The notes under the pieces: model-generated
The model's database searches: none
Told to the model about the DNA's origin: nothing
The model's input: the letters and a program-made list of their open reading frames with translations, nothing else
Assembly: GCF_019711635.1 (NCBI RefSeq)
Contig: NZ_JAIGNT010000009.1
Location: forward strand, 34,278 to 98,277
Reading direction: 5' to 3'
Source: Qipengyuania huizhouensis
GTDB taxonomy: Bacteria; Pseudomonadota; Alphaproteobacteria; Sphingomonadales; Sphingomonadaceae
Length of the DNA stretch: 64,000 nt
Position numbers and translations under genes: made by a program
Shown: positions 34,735-44,436 of the stretch, piece after piece
How the letters are laid out: every line of letters begins with the position of its first letter
Position numbering within the stretch: the stretch's first letter is position 1

Positions 34735-34988
34735 GCCGGTTCGGGTTCGGCCCGTGATTTCACAAAGTTATCAAGCTTCCTGTAAGCGAAAAGCGGCACG
34801 ATAACGCTCAGCGCTATACCCCCCAGCGCGCAAATACCGAGCCAGATCGCCATGGCGGTCCCTCCCGAGGCCCACATGCCGTAAAGTACAGGCGCCGCGA
34901 GCACCAGACCACGAACCTCGTTGAAGATCATTGCGACGGCGCCGACCTTCAGCAGCGCAGCTAGAAGCATATGAAGTGAAGCAGTCAT
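34731..34988 (-). CDS. Small membrane protein of unknown function
   Basis: About 85 residues with three hydrophobic segments (roughly 5-20, 25-40 and 45-65) and a basic/acidic C-terminus. No known family comes to mind. Start is uncertain: ATG 34988 (MTASLHM) or 35000; neither has a clear binding site. It meets oxyR tail to tail with 4 bp shared, and lies downstream of pgsA on the same strand after a run of stem-loops. Confidence 0.6.
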   Translation of the reverse strand: MTASLHMLLAALLKVGAVAMIFNEVRGLVLAAPVLYGMWASGGTAMAIWLGICALGGIALSVIVPLFAYRKLDNFVKSRAEPEPA

Positions 34989-35029
34989 GTCTGGTAACAT
35001 GAACGCATTTGGTTGAGAAAAGGTTCACG

Positions 35030-35093
35030 GATGCAACCGCGTTGCATCTGCGTGTTGTATCGGTTCACCGATAAAATGAGGCTGCGCGCCTCA
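35030..35093. other. Three consecutive stem-loops downstream of pgsA
   Basis: Three perfect hairpins stand in 64 bp: GATGCAAC/GTTGCATC (35030-35048), ATCGGT/ACCGAT (35059-35072) and TGAGGC/GCCTCA (35077-35093). The last overlaps the pgsA stop codon. A T-rich tract follows the first one when read leftward (CCTTTTCTC). They may terminate or stabilise the pgsA message. Confidence 0.6.
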
Positions 35094-35684
35094 ATCCATA
35101 TGCTTGAGGCCGACACGCAGGTAGTCCCAGCCGGTAATCGCGGTCATCACGGCAGCAGCCCACAGTGTGACCAGACCGACCGTATGCGGCACGTTCGCTT
35201 CGATCGTCCCGATCATCACATTCCATTGTGGCAAGCCCTGCCCCAGGATCAGCGAGCCTAGCGCCAGAAGCTGGAATGTGGTTTTCCACTTGGCAAGCCG
35301 GCTGACGGGCACGGATACCTGCAAGCCTCCGAGAAACTCTCGCAATCCCGATACCGCGATCTCGCGTACCAGAATGATCAATCCCGCAATGACGTGAGCA
35401 TCGCCCACATAGGGCCCACGTAGGACACCCTGTGCAGCCAGTACGAGGATAACCGCCGCGACCATGATCTTGTCCGCGATGGGATCGAGAAAGATGCCGA
35501 GCTTCGAAACTGTACCGCTGGTCCGAGCAAGATAACCATCGAAATAATCGGTAATGCCCATCAGGCAGTAGAGGCCAAAGGCCATCAAATAGCCCGCTTC
35601 CCAACCGGGCCACCAAAGCAGAAAGGCCAGCAGGGGGATCGCGACGATACGCGAAAGGGTGAGGATGTTTGGCAATGTCAGCAT
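35091..35684 (-). CDS. pgsA: CDP-diacylglycerol-glycerol-3-phosphate 3-phosphatidyltransferase
   Basis: 197 residues with several membrane helices and the CDP-alcohol phosphatidyltransferase motif in DYFDGYLARTSGTVSKLG then DPIADK (DG-AR-G-D-D spacing). It makes phosphatidylglycerophosphate, the precursor of phosphatidylglycerol. I chose ATG 35684 (MLTLPNILTLSRI), the usual family N-terminus; a start at 35708 is possible. It is divergent from the MFS gene. Confidence 0.92.
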   Translation of the reverse strand: MLTLPNILTLSRIVAIPLLAFLLWWPGWEAGYLMAFGLYCLMGITDYFDGYLARTSGTVSKLGIFLDPIADKIMVAAVILVLAAQGVLRGPYVGDAHVIAGLIILVREIAVSGLREFLGGLQVSVPVSRLAKWKTTFQLLALGSLILGQGLPQWNVMIGTIEANVPHTVGLVTLWAAAVMTAITGWDYLRVGLKHMD

Positions 35685-35800
35685 CTGCGCTTGTTCCCCT
35701 AACGGCATTCGCCCTGCCGCAAAAGACGTCAAGCAGGGTTGTCCGCCGCCACATTGTAGCTACCAAGTGTTTCCTTACGGAAGTTTTCCGCCGGGGGTCC

Positions 35801-37156
35801 ATGTTCACAAGTCCGCATTTGCTGCGCACCAGGCGGTTTTTGCCGCTGTTCGTGACGCAGCTCTTCAATGCCTTCAACGACAATCTGTACAAGACCGCCA
35901 TGGTCCTGTTCGTCGTCTACCAGATATATGAATCTGAAGAGGCGGAGGGAATGTTTTCCGCTGTCGCCTCGGGCCTGTTCATCCTGCCATTCTTCGTGCT
36001 TTCGGCGCTTGCCGGGCAACTGGCGGATATGCGCGACAAGGCGGCGATAATACGGAAGGTAAAGGCTTTCGAGATCGTGCTGATGTTGATCGGTGCGGAG
36101 GGCCTTTACCTGGCGTGGCGAGGCTACGAAATGCCGGTGTCGATCCCGCTGTACTTTACGACACTCGAGACTACCTTTCCGATCATTCTCATGCTCCTCG
36201 CCCTCTTCATGACGGGCATTCAATCGACCTTTCTGGGGCCGATCAAATACGCGATCCTCCCGCAGCATCTCCGCAAGGAAGAGATCTTGGCGGGCACCGG
36301 ACTGGTCGAGGCCGGAACCTATCTCGCCATTCTTGCAGGGACTATCCTCGCAGGCTGGATCCCTGTCGAAGTCGCAGCCATTGGCATCATCGTCACATCG
36401 GTTGCCGGCTATCTGGTCAGCCGTCAGGTTCCACCCGCACCACCGCAAGGCGTAATCGAAAAACTCGACTGGCACATTATCCGCGCCTCCATTCGCCTGG
36501 TGCGGGACACGATGCACAATCGCGAAGTCTTCTACGCCATTCTAGCCATCAGCTTCTTCTGGACCATCGGTGCAGTACTGTTCATCCAGTTTCCCCCGCT
36601 TGCCAAAAACGTGATCATGGCCAGCAAGGAAGTGGCGAGCATCTTTCTCGTGATTTTCTCGATCGGGGTCGCCATCGGTTCTGTCGCAGTCGGCGCGCTT
36701 CTGAAAGGCAAGGTTTCGGCACGCTATGCTCCCCAATCGGTAATCGCGATGGGGATGTTCGTCGTCGCCTTCTATGTCGTGTGCAAGATCTGGGAAGCGG
36801 ACAAGCCTTCCCAATTGCTGAATGTCGCGGGTTTCCTCGGGTGGCCCATGGCAAGCATCATCCTGTTTTGTCTGCTTGGCATAGCCATCGCAGGCGGAAT
36901 GTTCGTGGTCCCGCTCTACGCCTTCCTGACCACGCGGGTAGCGCCCGATAAGGCGTCACGAACGATCGCCGCGAACAATATCGTCAATTCGGGGGCAATG
37001 GTCGGCGGTTCCCTGCTCGCCATGGGCATGAGCGCAGCAGGCGTCCCGATCGTCGAACAGATTCTGATCAGCGCCGGTATGTGTCTGATTTCAGCCTGGC
37101 TCGGGCGCCGCTTGCTCGAGGCAGAGCGCGCTGCGGCGACAGCCGAGCAAATCTAG
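35801..37156 (+). CDS. MFS transporter, lysophospholipid transporter (LplT)-like
   Basis: 451 residues with 12 membrane helices. The N-terminus FLPLFVTQLFNAFNDNLYKTA and the later MTGIQSTFLGPIKYAILPQH match LplT-type flippases. In many bacteria this domain is fused or next to acyltransferase/AMP-ligase (Aas) domains; here it stands alone. Position beside pgsA supports a phospholipid role. The start chosen (MFTSPHLL) matches the family; longer in-frame starts overlap the pgsA region. Confidence 0.85.
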   Translation: MFTSPHLLRTRRFLPLFVTQLFNAFNDNLYKTAMVLFVVYQIYESEEAEGMFSAVASGLFILPFFVLSALAGQLADMRDKAAIIRKVKAFEIVLMLIGAEGLYLAWRGYEMPVSIPLYFTTLETTFPIILMLLALFMTGIQSTFLGPIKYAILPQHLRKEEILAGTGLVEAGTYLAILAGTILAGWIPVEVAAIGIIVTSVAGYLVSRQVPPAPPQGVIEKLDWHIIRASIRLVRDTMHNREVFYAILAISFFWTIGAVLFIQFPPLAKNVIMASKEVASIFLVIFSIGVAIGSVAVGALLKGKVSARYAPQSVIAMGMFVVAFYVVCKIWEADKPSQLLNVAGFLGWPMASIILFCLLGIAIAGGMFVVPLYAFLTTRVAPDKASRTIAANNIVNSGAMVGGSLLAMGMSAAGVPIVEQILISAGMCLISAWLGRRLLEAERAAATAEQI

Positions 37157-37347
37157 ATGATGAAAGCGAGTACTGCGGCTACCGTCGCAAAATAGGTGGT
37201 CGCTACGCCGCGAACGTCTTGCGCCGTCAGCTTCCAATCTACGGTCTGTCCGTCCGGCATGTCCGCATAGTGGCGGCGACGGTGGGGAATGCTGGCCCGC
37301 ATCCAATGGCGGGCCGCTTCGTTCGACAGGACAAGTGCGCGTCTCAT
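37153..37347 (-). CDS. Possible small tail-anchored protein
   Basis: 64 residues: a basic N-terminal half (RHWMRASIPHRRRHYADMPDG) and a hydrophobic C-terminal helix (about 46-64) that ends the protein. No clear ribosome binding site. It overlaps the MFS stop by 4 bp on the opposite strand. Likely real because of its composition and the empty space it fills, but unproven. Confidence 0.45.
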   Translation of the reverse strand: MRRALVLSNEAARHWMRASIPHRRRHYADMPDGQTVDWKLTAQDVRGVATTYFATVAAVLAFII

Positions 37348-37494
37348 GATAGCGGGTTAACGAATTTTTAACCTTAGGTTTCCCGTAAAAATCACGCCGT
37401 TCCATTTCGGGACGGTTGGGGCTGCTGCGAGACGGTCACCAAGCTGTTCCACGGAGATTGCACGAGACAGCGAGCGTCGCTAACCGGCTTGTCC

Positions 37495-39162
37495 ATGACC
37501 ACTCGCCCGACACCCGCTGCCGCCAAGCTCCTCGTCGATTGCCTGATCGAACAGGGTTGTGAACGGATTTTCACCGTCCCGGGCGAAAGCTTTCTCCAAG
37601 TGCTCGATGCGCTGGGCCAGCAGGACACCATCGATCTGGTTACCTGCCGTCAGGAAGGCGGAGTCGCCATGATGGCCTGCGCCGATGGAGCGATGACACA
37701 GCGACCTGGGGTGGCTTTCGTCACTCGCGGCCCGGGTGCGACCAACGCCAGTATCGGCGTTCACGTCGCCATGCAGGATTCGCAGCCGATGATTCTCTTC
37801 GTCGGTGACGTCGACAGCGAGATGCGTGACCGCGAAGGCTTCCAGGAAGTCGATTTCGCCGCCTTCTTCGGCCCCATAGCCAAATGGGCGGCCCGAATCG
37901 ATTCGGCGGATCGCATACCGGAATATGTCGCTCGCGCTTACGCTACCGCCATTTCCGGGCGTCCGGGTCCCGTGGTGCTGGCCTTGCCTGAAGACATGCT
38001 GAGCCGCGAGACCTCGGCGACCCCGCGCCCGCGGGTCGAACGTCCGGCTCAGGCGCCCTGCCCCGATGCCATGCAGGCGGTGATGGCGCTGATCGCCGAT
38101 GCCGCCTCCCCGATCGCTATTGTCGGCGGCGCAGGCTGGAACGCCAAGGCGCGGGAATACTTCCAGCTTTTCGCCGAACGGCTCGGAATTCCGGTGGCAA
38201 CTGCATTCCGCAGGCAAGATGCGATTTCTCCTTCGAGCAGCGTCTATGCGGGGAACCTGGGCTATGGCCCCAATCCCAAGCTGGTCGAGCGCGTAAAAGG
38301 CGCCGATCTTGTCCTCGCCGTCGGAGCGCGGCTCGGCGAGGCGACTACCGATGGCTATACGGTTCCCCCACTGGTCGCCGAGGATCGCAAGCTGATCCAT
38401 GTCCACCCCGATCCGAACGAACTCAATAGCGTCTATCCGGCCGATCTCGCAATCTGTGCCGAGATGGACGAATTCGCGGAAAGCGCCGCGTTGTGGGACG
38501 ACGGCGATGCCATCGACTTCGACGCGGGCGCCGATGCACACGCAGAGTGGAACGCCTGGGCCACGGCCCAGCCGACCGACTATTTACTGGACATGGGCCA
38601 GTGCGTGCAATTCATGCGGGATGCCCTGCCCACCGATACGATCATCTGCAACGGCGCGGGAAATTTCGCTGGGTGGTGGCATCGGTATTGGCGTTACGAA
38701 GGCTTTCCATCCCAGCTTGCACCGACCTGCGGGGCCATGGGTTATGGTGTACCTGCCGCAGTTGCTGCAGCCCTGCGTTATCCGCAACGGACGGTAGTTG
38801 CAATTGCGGGCGATGGCGACTTCCTCATGAACGGTCAGGAACTCGCCACCGCCGTGCAGCATGACGCGAACCTCATCGTCATCGTTGTCGACAATTCCGC
38901 CTACGGCACGATCCGCATGCACCAGGAACGTGAATTCCCGGGCGAAGATCGCATCAGCGGAACGAGGCTGGCGAATCCGGACTTCGCTGCCCTCGCTTCG
39001 GCCTATGGCGGATGGTCGGCGACAGCTGCTACTACCCAGGAATTCAAGGATGCACTGGGGGCTGCAAAGGGGCGAACGGGTCTGCGCCTGATCCATTGCA
39101 AGATAGAGATCGAACAACTCGCCGCCAGCGGTGCCACCGTAAGCGGGTTGCGCAGGCGCTAG
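37495..39162 (+). CDS. Thiamine-diphosphate-dependent enzyme (acetolactate synthase-like)
   Basis: 555 residues in three domains: the PYR domain with catalytic Glu in FTVPGESFLQVLDAL, a central domain (about 190-320), and the PP domain with the ThDP/Mg motif beginning GDGDFLMN. It resembles the large subunit of acetolactate synthase and related decarboxylases; the lack of an ilvN neighbour argues against the biosynthetic enzyme. The substrate cannot be assigned. A TTG two codons upstream is an alternative start. Confidence 0.85.
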   Translation: MTTRPTPAAAKLLVDCLIEQGCERIFTVPGESFLQVLDALGQQDTIDLVTCRQEGGVAMMACADGAMTQRPGVAFVTRGPGATNASIGVHVAMQDSQPMILFVGDVDSEMRDREGFQEVDFAAFFGPIAKWAARIDSADRIPEYVARAYATAISGRPGPVVLALPEDMLSRETSATPRPRVERPAQAPCPDAMQAVMALIADAASPIAIVGGAGWNAKAREYFQLFAERLGIPVATAFRRQDAISPSSSVYAGNLGYGPNPKLVERVKGADLVLAVGARLGEATTDGYTVPPLVAEDRKLIHVHPDPNELNSVYPADLAICAEMDEFAESAALWDDGDAIDFDAGADAHAEWNAWATAQPTDYLLDMGQCVQFMRDALPTDTIICNGAGNFAGWWHRYWRYEGFPSQLAPTCGAMGYGVPAAVAAALRYPQRTVVAIAGDGDFLMNGQELATAVQHDANLIVIVVDNSAYGTIRMHQEREFPGEDRISGTRLANPDFAALASAYGGWSATAATTQEFKDALGAAKGRTGLRLIHCKIEIEQLAASGATVSGLRRR

Positions 39163-39217
39163 AAAAGCCCAAGGGTCGGCCCTCTGAAAAGGAGACGGCC
39201 CTTCTCTGCCATGAGCG

Positions 39218-39628
39218 TCAGATACCGGCCATCCCGCAGATTATCGACCACTCTTCGGGTTGGATTTCCGCCACCGAAAGGCGCGACAGCTTCACCAGCT
39301 CGCACTCGGCCAGCTTCGGTTCCGCCTTGATCTGCTTGAGTGTGACAGGATGCGGGAGTTTCGTCTTTGGTATAACCTTGACCGCCGCCCATTTTCCTTC
39401 CGGATCGGTGGGATCGGTGATCCCCGCCACACTGACCTCGCAAATACCAACGATTTCCAGTCCTTCGCGCGAGTGGTAGAAGAATGCCTGATCGCCTACT
39501 TCCATCGCGGCGAGGTTATTCTTCGCGCGGTGATTGCGCACGCCGTCCCAAGTACCTTCCTTTTCCGCGACGAGATCGTCCCAGCCATATTTGAAGGGTT
39601 CGGATTTCAGCAGCCAGTAACGGGCCAT
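39218..39628 (-). CDS. EVE domain protein
   Basis: 136 residues: WLLKSEPFKYGWDDL, WDGVRNHRAKNNLAAMEVGDQAFFYHS and VGICEV are the EVE signature. EVE domains are PUA-like and bind modified DNA or RNA bases; family members are linked to RNA processing or defence. No restriction gene is nearby, so a housekeeping role is more likely. Confidence 0.9.
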   Translation of the reverse strand: MARYWLLKSEPFKYGWDDLVAEKEGTWDGVRNHRAKNNLAAMEVGDQAFFYHSREGLEIVGICEVSVAGITDPTDPEGKWAAVKVIPKTKLPHPVTLKQIKAEPKLAECELVKLSRLSVAEIQPEEWSIICGMAGI

Positions 39629-39753
39629 CTTCTCGGTACTCCTGTCAGTCTCGGTAATATGTGATCCGCGTAGCGAGCATGCGGCGCGCTGACCAGAGGA
39701 CGGTCATTCGCGGCACAAGCAGTTAACCGCTTTTTAGCTTCGCGACGATACGC

Positions 39754-41487
39754 ATGCCCGGAAGAACAAATTCGGGGGTTCCTTTGTCTCGAATGCCAGA
39801 GCTTGATGAATCCCCGGTTCCGCCGAACGCAGGCGGCGATGCAGCGGGAATGCGTCACGATCTGGTTACGCTCGGTATCGCTTTTGCCGCCATCGTGCTT
39901 TTCGTAATAGTGGCCGGCTCAGTGGTGCCCACGGCAATACGTTCCGTGCAGGGCGACGCAGTTGCTCCGGACGTTCTCCTCACGAATGCCTTGTTGCTGA
40001 ACATTGCGCTCATCCTCCTAGGATGGAACCGCTACAAGGCGCTGACCGGCAAGCTGGAGACACATCGCAGATCGGAAGCTGAAGCGCGCCGGCTTGCGGA
40101 TTTCGACGATCTCACCGGCTGTCTCAATCGGCGCAGCTTCGCAGCACGGCTTGAAGGAATTCTCAGAAACGACAGTGACACGCGGGGCGGGGCGCTTGCA
40201 GCAATAGCGATCGATCTGGACAATTTCAAACAGGTGAACGACCTGAACGGACACGCAGCAGGCGACCTCGTTCTGCGCACCACATGCGACCGGATACGCC
40301 AGGTGCTGCCCGAAGATGCGACGCTGGCTCGCCTGGGCGGCGACGAATTCGTTTGTGCCGTTCCATATAGCCTTCGCTCACCAGAGCGGATCGAATGGCT
40401 GGCAGCGCGGATGATCGAGCAAGTTTCGAAATCCGTCATCCATGATGGCATCTCAATCGATGTCACCATTTCCATCGGTCTCGCCAGCTCCGCCCATCTT
40501 TCCAGCGATGGTCGGGAAACACCTGCACAAGGTCTGATGCACAAGGCGGATATAGCCATGTATCATGCCAAGAAGCAGGGCAAGAACCGCTTCTACTGGT
40601 TCGAACCGCCGATGGAAAACGAACTGCGCTTCCGCAGCGAGCTGAAGGCCGGAATACGTCGGGGCATCGAGAACGGGGAATTCGTACCCTATTACGAGCA
40701 GCAGGTCGATCTCGACAGCGGCGAACTGGTCGGTTTTGAAATGCTGGCTCGGTGGGAGTCCCCGGAAATGGGCCTCATCGGCCCCGAGATATTCATCCCC
40801 ATCGCCGAGGAAATCGGTGTAATCGCGGAGCTTTCGGAAAAGCTGATTGCTCGCGCATTTACCGATGCGCTTCGCTGGGATCCGCGGATCACGCTCTCGG
40901 TCAACATCTCGCCGGTCCAGATGCGCGACCCCTGGTTCGCCCAGAAAATACTCAAGATGCTGGTCGAACACAGGTTCCCGGCCCACCGACTGGACATCGA
41001 GATCACCGAAACCTGTCTGCACGAGAATATCGGCATGGTCCGATCGATGATTACCTCGCTGCGCAATCAGGGCGTCCGGGTTAGCCTCGATGACTTTGGA
41101 ACAGGATATTCGAGCCTCTCCCAGCTGCGTAGCCTTCCGTTCGATCAATTGAAGATCGATCGCAGTTTCATCAGCGAATTGAAGAACGGCGACCAGAGCG
41201 CCAAGCTGGTCGATGCGATCGTTTCGATGAGCGATGGTCTCAAGTTGCCGATCACGGCAGAGGGGATCGAGAACGAGAACGTAGTCAATGCGCTAAGGCG
41301 CTGGGGTCAGATGAAGGGTCAGGGCTATCACTATGGACGCCCCGAACCCGCTGAAAAGGTCCTCGACCGCCTGGCGGCGTGCGGGAGATTGGGACAAGAT
41401 CCCAATGCAAGAGTACTGGACATTACCAAGGCAACTCCGAAGGCTGACCTGGACAAGACAGCCGACGGCGGCCAGCGCGCCGTCTGA
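39754..41487 (+). CDS. GGDEF-EAL cyclic-di-GMP enzyme with membrane anchor
   Basis: 577 residues. Two membrane helices (about 38-62 and 76-91) precede a GGDEF domain with intact GGDEF (195-199) and no obvious RxxD inhibitory site. The EAL domain has EML (329-331) in place of EAL but keeps ARW, NISPVQM, EITE, DDFGTGYSSL, KIDRSFI and EGIE, so phosphodiesterase residues look present. It could make or break cyclic-di-GMP. An internal ATG at 39793 is an alternative start. Confidence 0.9.
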   Translation: MPGRTNSGVPLSRMPELDESPVPPNAGGDAAGMRHDLVTLGIAFAAIVLFVIVAGSVVPTAIRSVQGDAVAPDVLLTNALLLNIALILLGWNRYKALTGKLETHRRSEAEARRLADFDDLTGCLNRRSFAARLEGILRNDSDTRGGALAAIAIDLDNFKQVNDLNGHAAGDLVLRTTCDRIRQVLPEDATLARLGGDEFVCAVPYSLRSPERIEWLAARMIEQVSKSVIHDGISIDVTISIGLASSAHLSSDGRETPAQGLMHKADIAMYHAKKQGKNRFYWFEPPMENELRFRSELKAGIRRGIENGEFVPYYEQQVDLDSGELVGFEMLARWESPEMGLIGPEIFIPIAEEIGVIAELSEKLIARAFTDALRWDPRITLSVNISPVQMRDPWFAQKILKMLVEHRFPAHRLDIEITETCLHENIGMVRSMITSLRNQGVRVSLDDFGTGYSSLSQLRSLPFDQLKIDRSFISELKNGDQSAKLVDAIVSMSDGLKLPITAEGIENENVVNALRRWGQMKGQGYHYGRPEPAEKVLDRLAACGRLGQDPNARVLDITKATPKADLDKTADGGQRAV

Positions 41488-41534
41488 TACGACACTGGAC
41501 GCTATGCCCCGCAGACCCTAGATGCGCGGTCCTG

Positions 41535-42344
41535 ATGCGCGTTCCTTTTATCAAGATGCACGGACTTGGAAACGACTTCGTCGTGCTGGATGCGCGTGAA
41601 AACGCTCTGCCAGCGCTCGAAAGGCAGCGCGTTTTCGCAATCGCAGACCGGCATACCGGGATCGGCTGCGACCAGCTTATCCTGTTAGAACAAAGCGAAA
41701 CCGCCGATTTCCGGATGCGTATATTCAATGCCGACGGCGGTGAAGTGGGTGCCTGCGGCAATGCCACGCGCGCAGTTGCCTTGCTGCATGGAAAAGAGGC
41801 GCGGATCGAAACATCCGGCGGAATGCTCATCGCCTCGCCAGCGGGCGGCGGCGCAAGCGTCGATATGGGAACACCGCACTTCGAATGGGACGCGATCCCG
41901 CTTGGCTATGCGATGGACACTCTCTCCATGCCCGTCGGGTGGGAAATGCTCGATAGCCCCGGCGCCGTGAATGTCGGCAATCCGCATGTCATCTTCTTCG
42001 TCGAGGATACCGACGCCATACCTCTCGACCGTTTGGGTCCTGAGATCGAAAACGATCCGCTTTTCCCGGAGCGCGTAAACGTGAATGTCGCCACGGTGGA
42101 AAGTCGTAGGCGTATCCGGTTGCGTGTGTGGGAACGCGGCGCGGGGCTGACCCGCGCCTGCGGCACGGGCGCCTGCGCCACGGCGGTCCACGCCATGCGG
42201 CGCAAGCTGGTCGACAGCCCGGTGACGGTCGCTCTGCCCGGCGGTGAACTGGTGATCGAATGGCAGGATGGCGGTTCGATCCTGATGACCGGCCCTGCCG
42301 CCGAAAGCTTTCGCGGAAGCTTCGAGTGGGATGATTACGCGTGA
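41535..42344 (+). CDS. dapF: Diaminopimelate epimerase
   Basis: 269 residues with the two catalytic cysteines, C74 in GACGNATR and C209 in RACGTGAC. It interconverts LL- and meso-diaminopimelate for lysine and peptidoglycan synthesis. It leads the tightly overlapped set dapF-mtaB-ftsY-yciB. Confidence 0.96.
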   Translation: MRVPFIKMHGLGNDFVVLDARENALPALERQRVFAIADRHTGIGCDQLILLEQSETADFRMRIFNADGGEVGACGNATRAVALLHGKEARIETSGGMLIASPAGGGASVDMGTPHFEWDAIPLGYAMDTLSMPVGWEMLDSPGAVNVGNPHVIFFVEDTDAIPLDRLGPEIENDPLFPERVNVNVATVESRRRIRLRVWERGAGLTRACGTGACATAVHAMRRKLVDSPVTVALPGGELVIEWQDGGSILMTGPAAESFRGSFEWDDYA

Positions 42345-43516
42345 ACGCGCCCCAAGTCGTCTCATTGGGTTGCCGGCTCAACCTCTCGGAAAGCGAACGT
42401 ATCCGCGCGATGCTGGCGGGCGAGGACAATCTCGTCGTAATCAACAGCTGCGCGGTCACCAGCGAAGCAGTGCGCCAAACGCGGCAGGCGATTCGCAAGG
42501 CGCGCAAGGCCAACCCCGACGCTCGCCTGCTGGTGACCGGCTGCGCCGCCGAGATCGAGCGCGATCAGCTATCGGCCATGCCCGAAGTCGACGGACTTAT
42601 CGGCAATGAAACCAAGCTCGATCCACGCAGCTGGAACGTAGCGTCGAGCGCCCCGCCCGTCCCCGCCCTGCACACCCGCGCCTTCGTCGCCGTCCAGAAC
42701 GGCTGCGACCACGCCTGTACTTTCTGTGTCATTCCCCAGGGCCGCGGGGCCAGCCGTTCTTTGTCGGTCGCCCAAGTCTTGCGCGAGGTCGAAACACATC
42801 TCGATGCCGGTGCCGCCGAGGTGGTTCTGACCGGCGTAGATGTGACCTCGTGGGGTCAGGATTTGCCGGGACAGCCCGGACTGGGATCGCTGGTGCAAGC
42901 GGTGCTCGATGCCTTTCCCGCCCTTACCCGCATCCGCATGTCGTCGATCGACGGGATCGAGGTGGATGAGCAATTGTTCGAACTGTTCGCCGCAGAACCC
43001 CGCGTCATGCCGCATATCCACCTTTCGCTCCAGCATGGGCATGACCTGATCCTCAAACGGATGAAGCGCCGTCATTTGCGATCCGATGCGGTGAATCTCG
43101 TGACCCGGCTCAAGGACCGGCGGCCCGAAATTGCGGTGGGAGCCGACCTGATCGCCGGCTTCCCGACCGAAAGCACGGGGCACCACGAAGCCAATCTCTC
43201 GATCGTCCGTGAACTCGACATCGTCCACGGCCATATCTTTCCCTATTCGCCGCGACCGGGAACCCCGGCTGCACGCATGCCGCAAGTCGACCGCCCTACA
43301 ATCAAGCGCCGCGCTGCCGAACTGCGCACCGCCGTTGCCAAGGCGCGCAGCGACTGGCTGGCGACGCTCGTCGATAAGCCCCTGTCAGTCCTCGCCGAAA
43401 GCGACGGGACCGGCTATTCGCCAGAATTCGCCCGCGTGAGACTGCCCGAAGGCATCGCCCGCGGCATCATCGTAACCGTTACGCCGAAGACACTCGAGGA
43501 CGCACTCCTGTCATGA
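42341..43516 (+). CDS. mtaB: tRNA t6A37 methylthiotransferase MtaB
   Basis: 391 residues. The UPF0004 domain carries cluster cysteines C11, C37 and C68. The radical-SAM domain has C122, C126 and C129 (CDHACTFC), with a short C-terminal extension. It adds a methylthio group to t6A37. MiaB is the close relative; the SLGCRLN opening and length favour MtaB. The start is GTG, overlapping the dapF stop as GTGA. Confidence 0.9.
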   Translation: MNAPQVVSLGCRLNLSESERIRAMLAGEDNLVVINSCAVTSEAVRQTRQAIRKARKANPDARLLVTGCAAEIERDQLSAMPEVDGLIGNETKLDPRSWNVASSAPPVPALHTRAFVAVQNGCDHACTFCVIPQGRGASRSLSVAQVLREVETHLDAGAAEVVLTGVDVTSWGQDLPGQPGLGSLVQAVLDAFPALTRIRMSSIDGIEVDEQLFELFAAEPRVMPHIHLSLQHGHDLILKRMKRRHLRSDAVNLVTRLKDRRPEIAVGADLIAGFPTESTGHHEANLSIVRELDIVHGHIFPYSPRPGTPAARMPQVDRPTIKRRAAELRTAVAKARSDWLATLVDKPLSVLAESDGTGYSPEFARVRLPEGIARGIIVTVTPKTLEDALLS

Positions 43517-44436
43517 GCAAACCCAGCTGGACCGAACGCCTGTTCGGCGGCTTCAAGAAGACTAGCGAGCGACTGACCGAAAACCTCACCGAGGCGGTCA
43601 GCAAGGCCAAGCTGGACGACGCGACGCTCGACGATGTCGAGGATGCGCTGATCATGTCCGACCTCGGTCCCAGCGCCGCATCTCGTATCCGCGCACGGTT
43701 GAGGGAAAAACGTTTCGGTCTCGAAATCAGCGCGCAGGAATTGAAGGAAGCGGTGGCAGAGGAAATCGCCGCCATCCTGCGCCCCGTGGCGAAACCGCTG
43801 GAGATTACCGCATTCCCGCGTCCGCAGGTGCTATTGGTGATCGGCGTTAATGGCAGCGGAAAGACCACGACCATCGCCAAGCTCGCACACCTGTTCGTGG
43901 AAGACGACTACAACGTCATGCTGGCGGCAGGCGACACCTTCCGCGCCGCCGCCATCGGCCAGCTCCAGACCTGGGCAGACCGCGTGGGCGTGCCGCTCGT
44001 CCGCGGAGCCGAGGGTGGAGATCCCGCGAGCATCGTGTTCGACGCGGTCAAGAAAGGAACGGCGGAAGGCACCGACGTGCTGATCGTCGACACGGCCGGT
44101 CGCCTGCAGAACAAGCGCGAGCTGATGGACGAGCTGGCCAAGATCAGGAAGGTCCTCGGTCGGCTCAACCCCGAAGCGCCGCACGATGTGGTGCTCGTGC
44201 TGGATGCGACGAACGGTCAGAACGCGCTGTCACAGATCGACGTGTTCAAGGAGGTCGCAGGCGTGACCGGACTGGTCATGACCAAGCTTGACGGCACAGC
44301 ACGCGGCGGCGTGCTTGTACAGGCAGCCGAGCAGTATGGCCTGCCGATCCACGCCATCGGTGTGGGCGAAAAGATCGACGATTTGCGGCCATTCGATCCC
44401 GACCTGGTGGCGCGTGTAATTGCAGGAGTGGCGTAA
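43513..44436 (+). CDS. ftsY: Signal recognition particle receptor FtsY
   Basis: 307 residues of NG domains: N domain helices (about 20-90), P-loop GVNGSGKTTT (111-120), DTAGR, and TKLDGTARGG. There is no long acidic A domain, as in other alphaproteobacteria. It docks ribosome-SRP complexes at the membrane. The ATG overlaps the mtaB stop by 4 bp. Confidence 0.96.
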   Translation: MSKPSWTERLFGGFKKTSERLTENLTEAVSKAKLDDATLDDVEDALIMSDLGPSAASRIRARLREKRFGLEISAQELKEAVAEEIAAILRPVAKPLEITAFPRPQVLLVIGVNGSGKTTTIAKLAHLFVEDDYNVMLAAGDTFRAAAIGQLQTWADRVGVPLVRGAEGGDPASIVFDAVKKGTAEGTDVLIVDTAGRLQNKRELMDELAKIRKVLGRLNPEAPHDVVLVLDATNGQNALSQIDVFKEVAGVTGLVMTKLDGTARGGVLVQAAEQYGLPIHAIGVGEKIDDLRPFDPDLVARVIAGVA

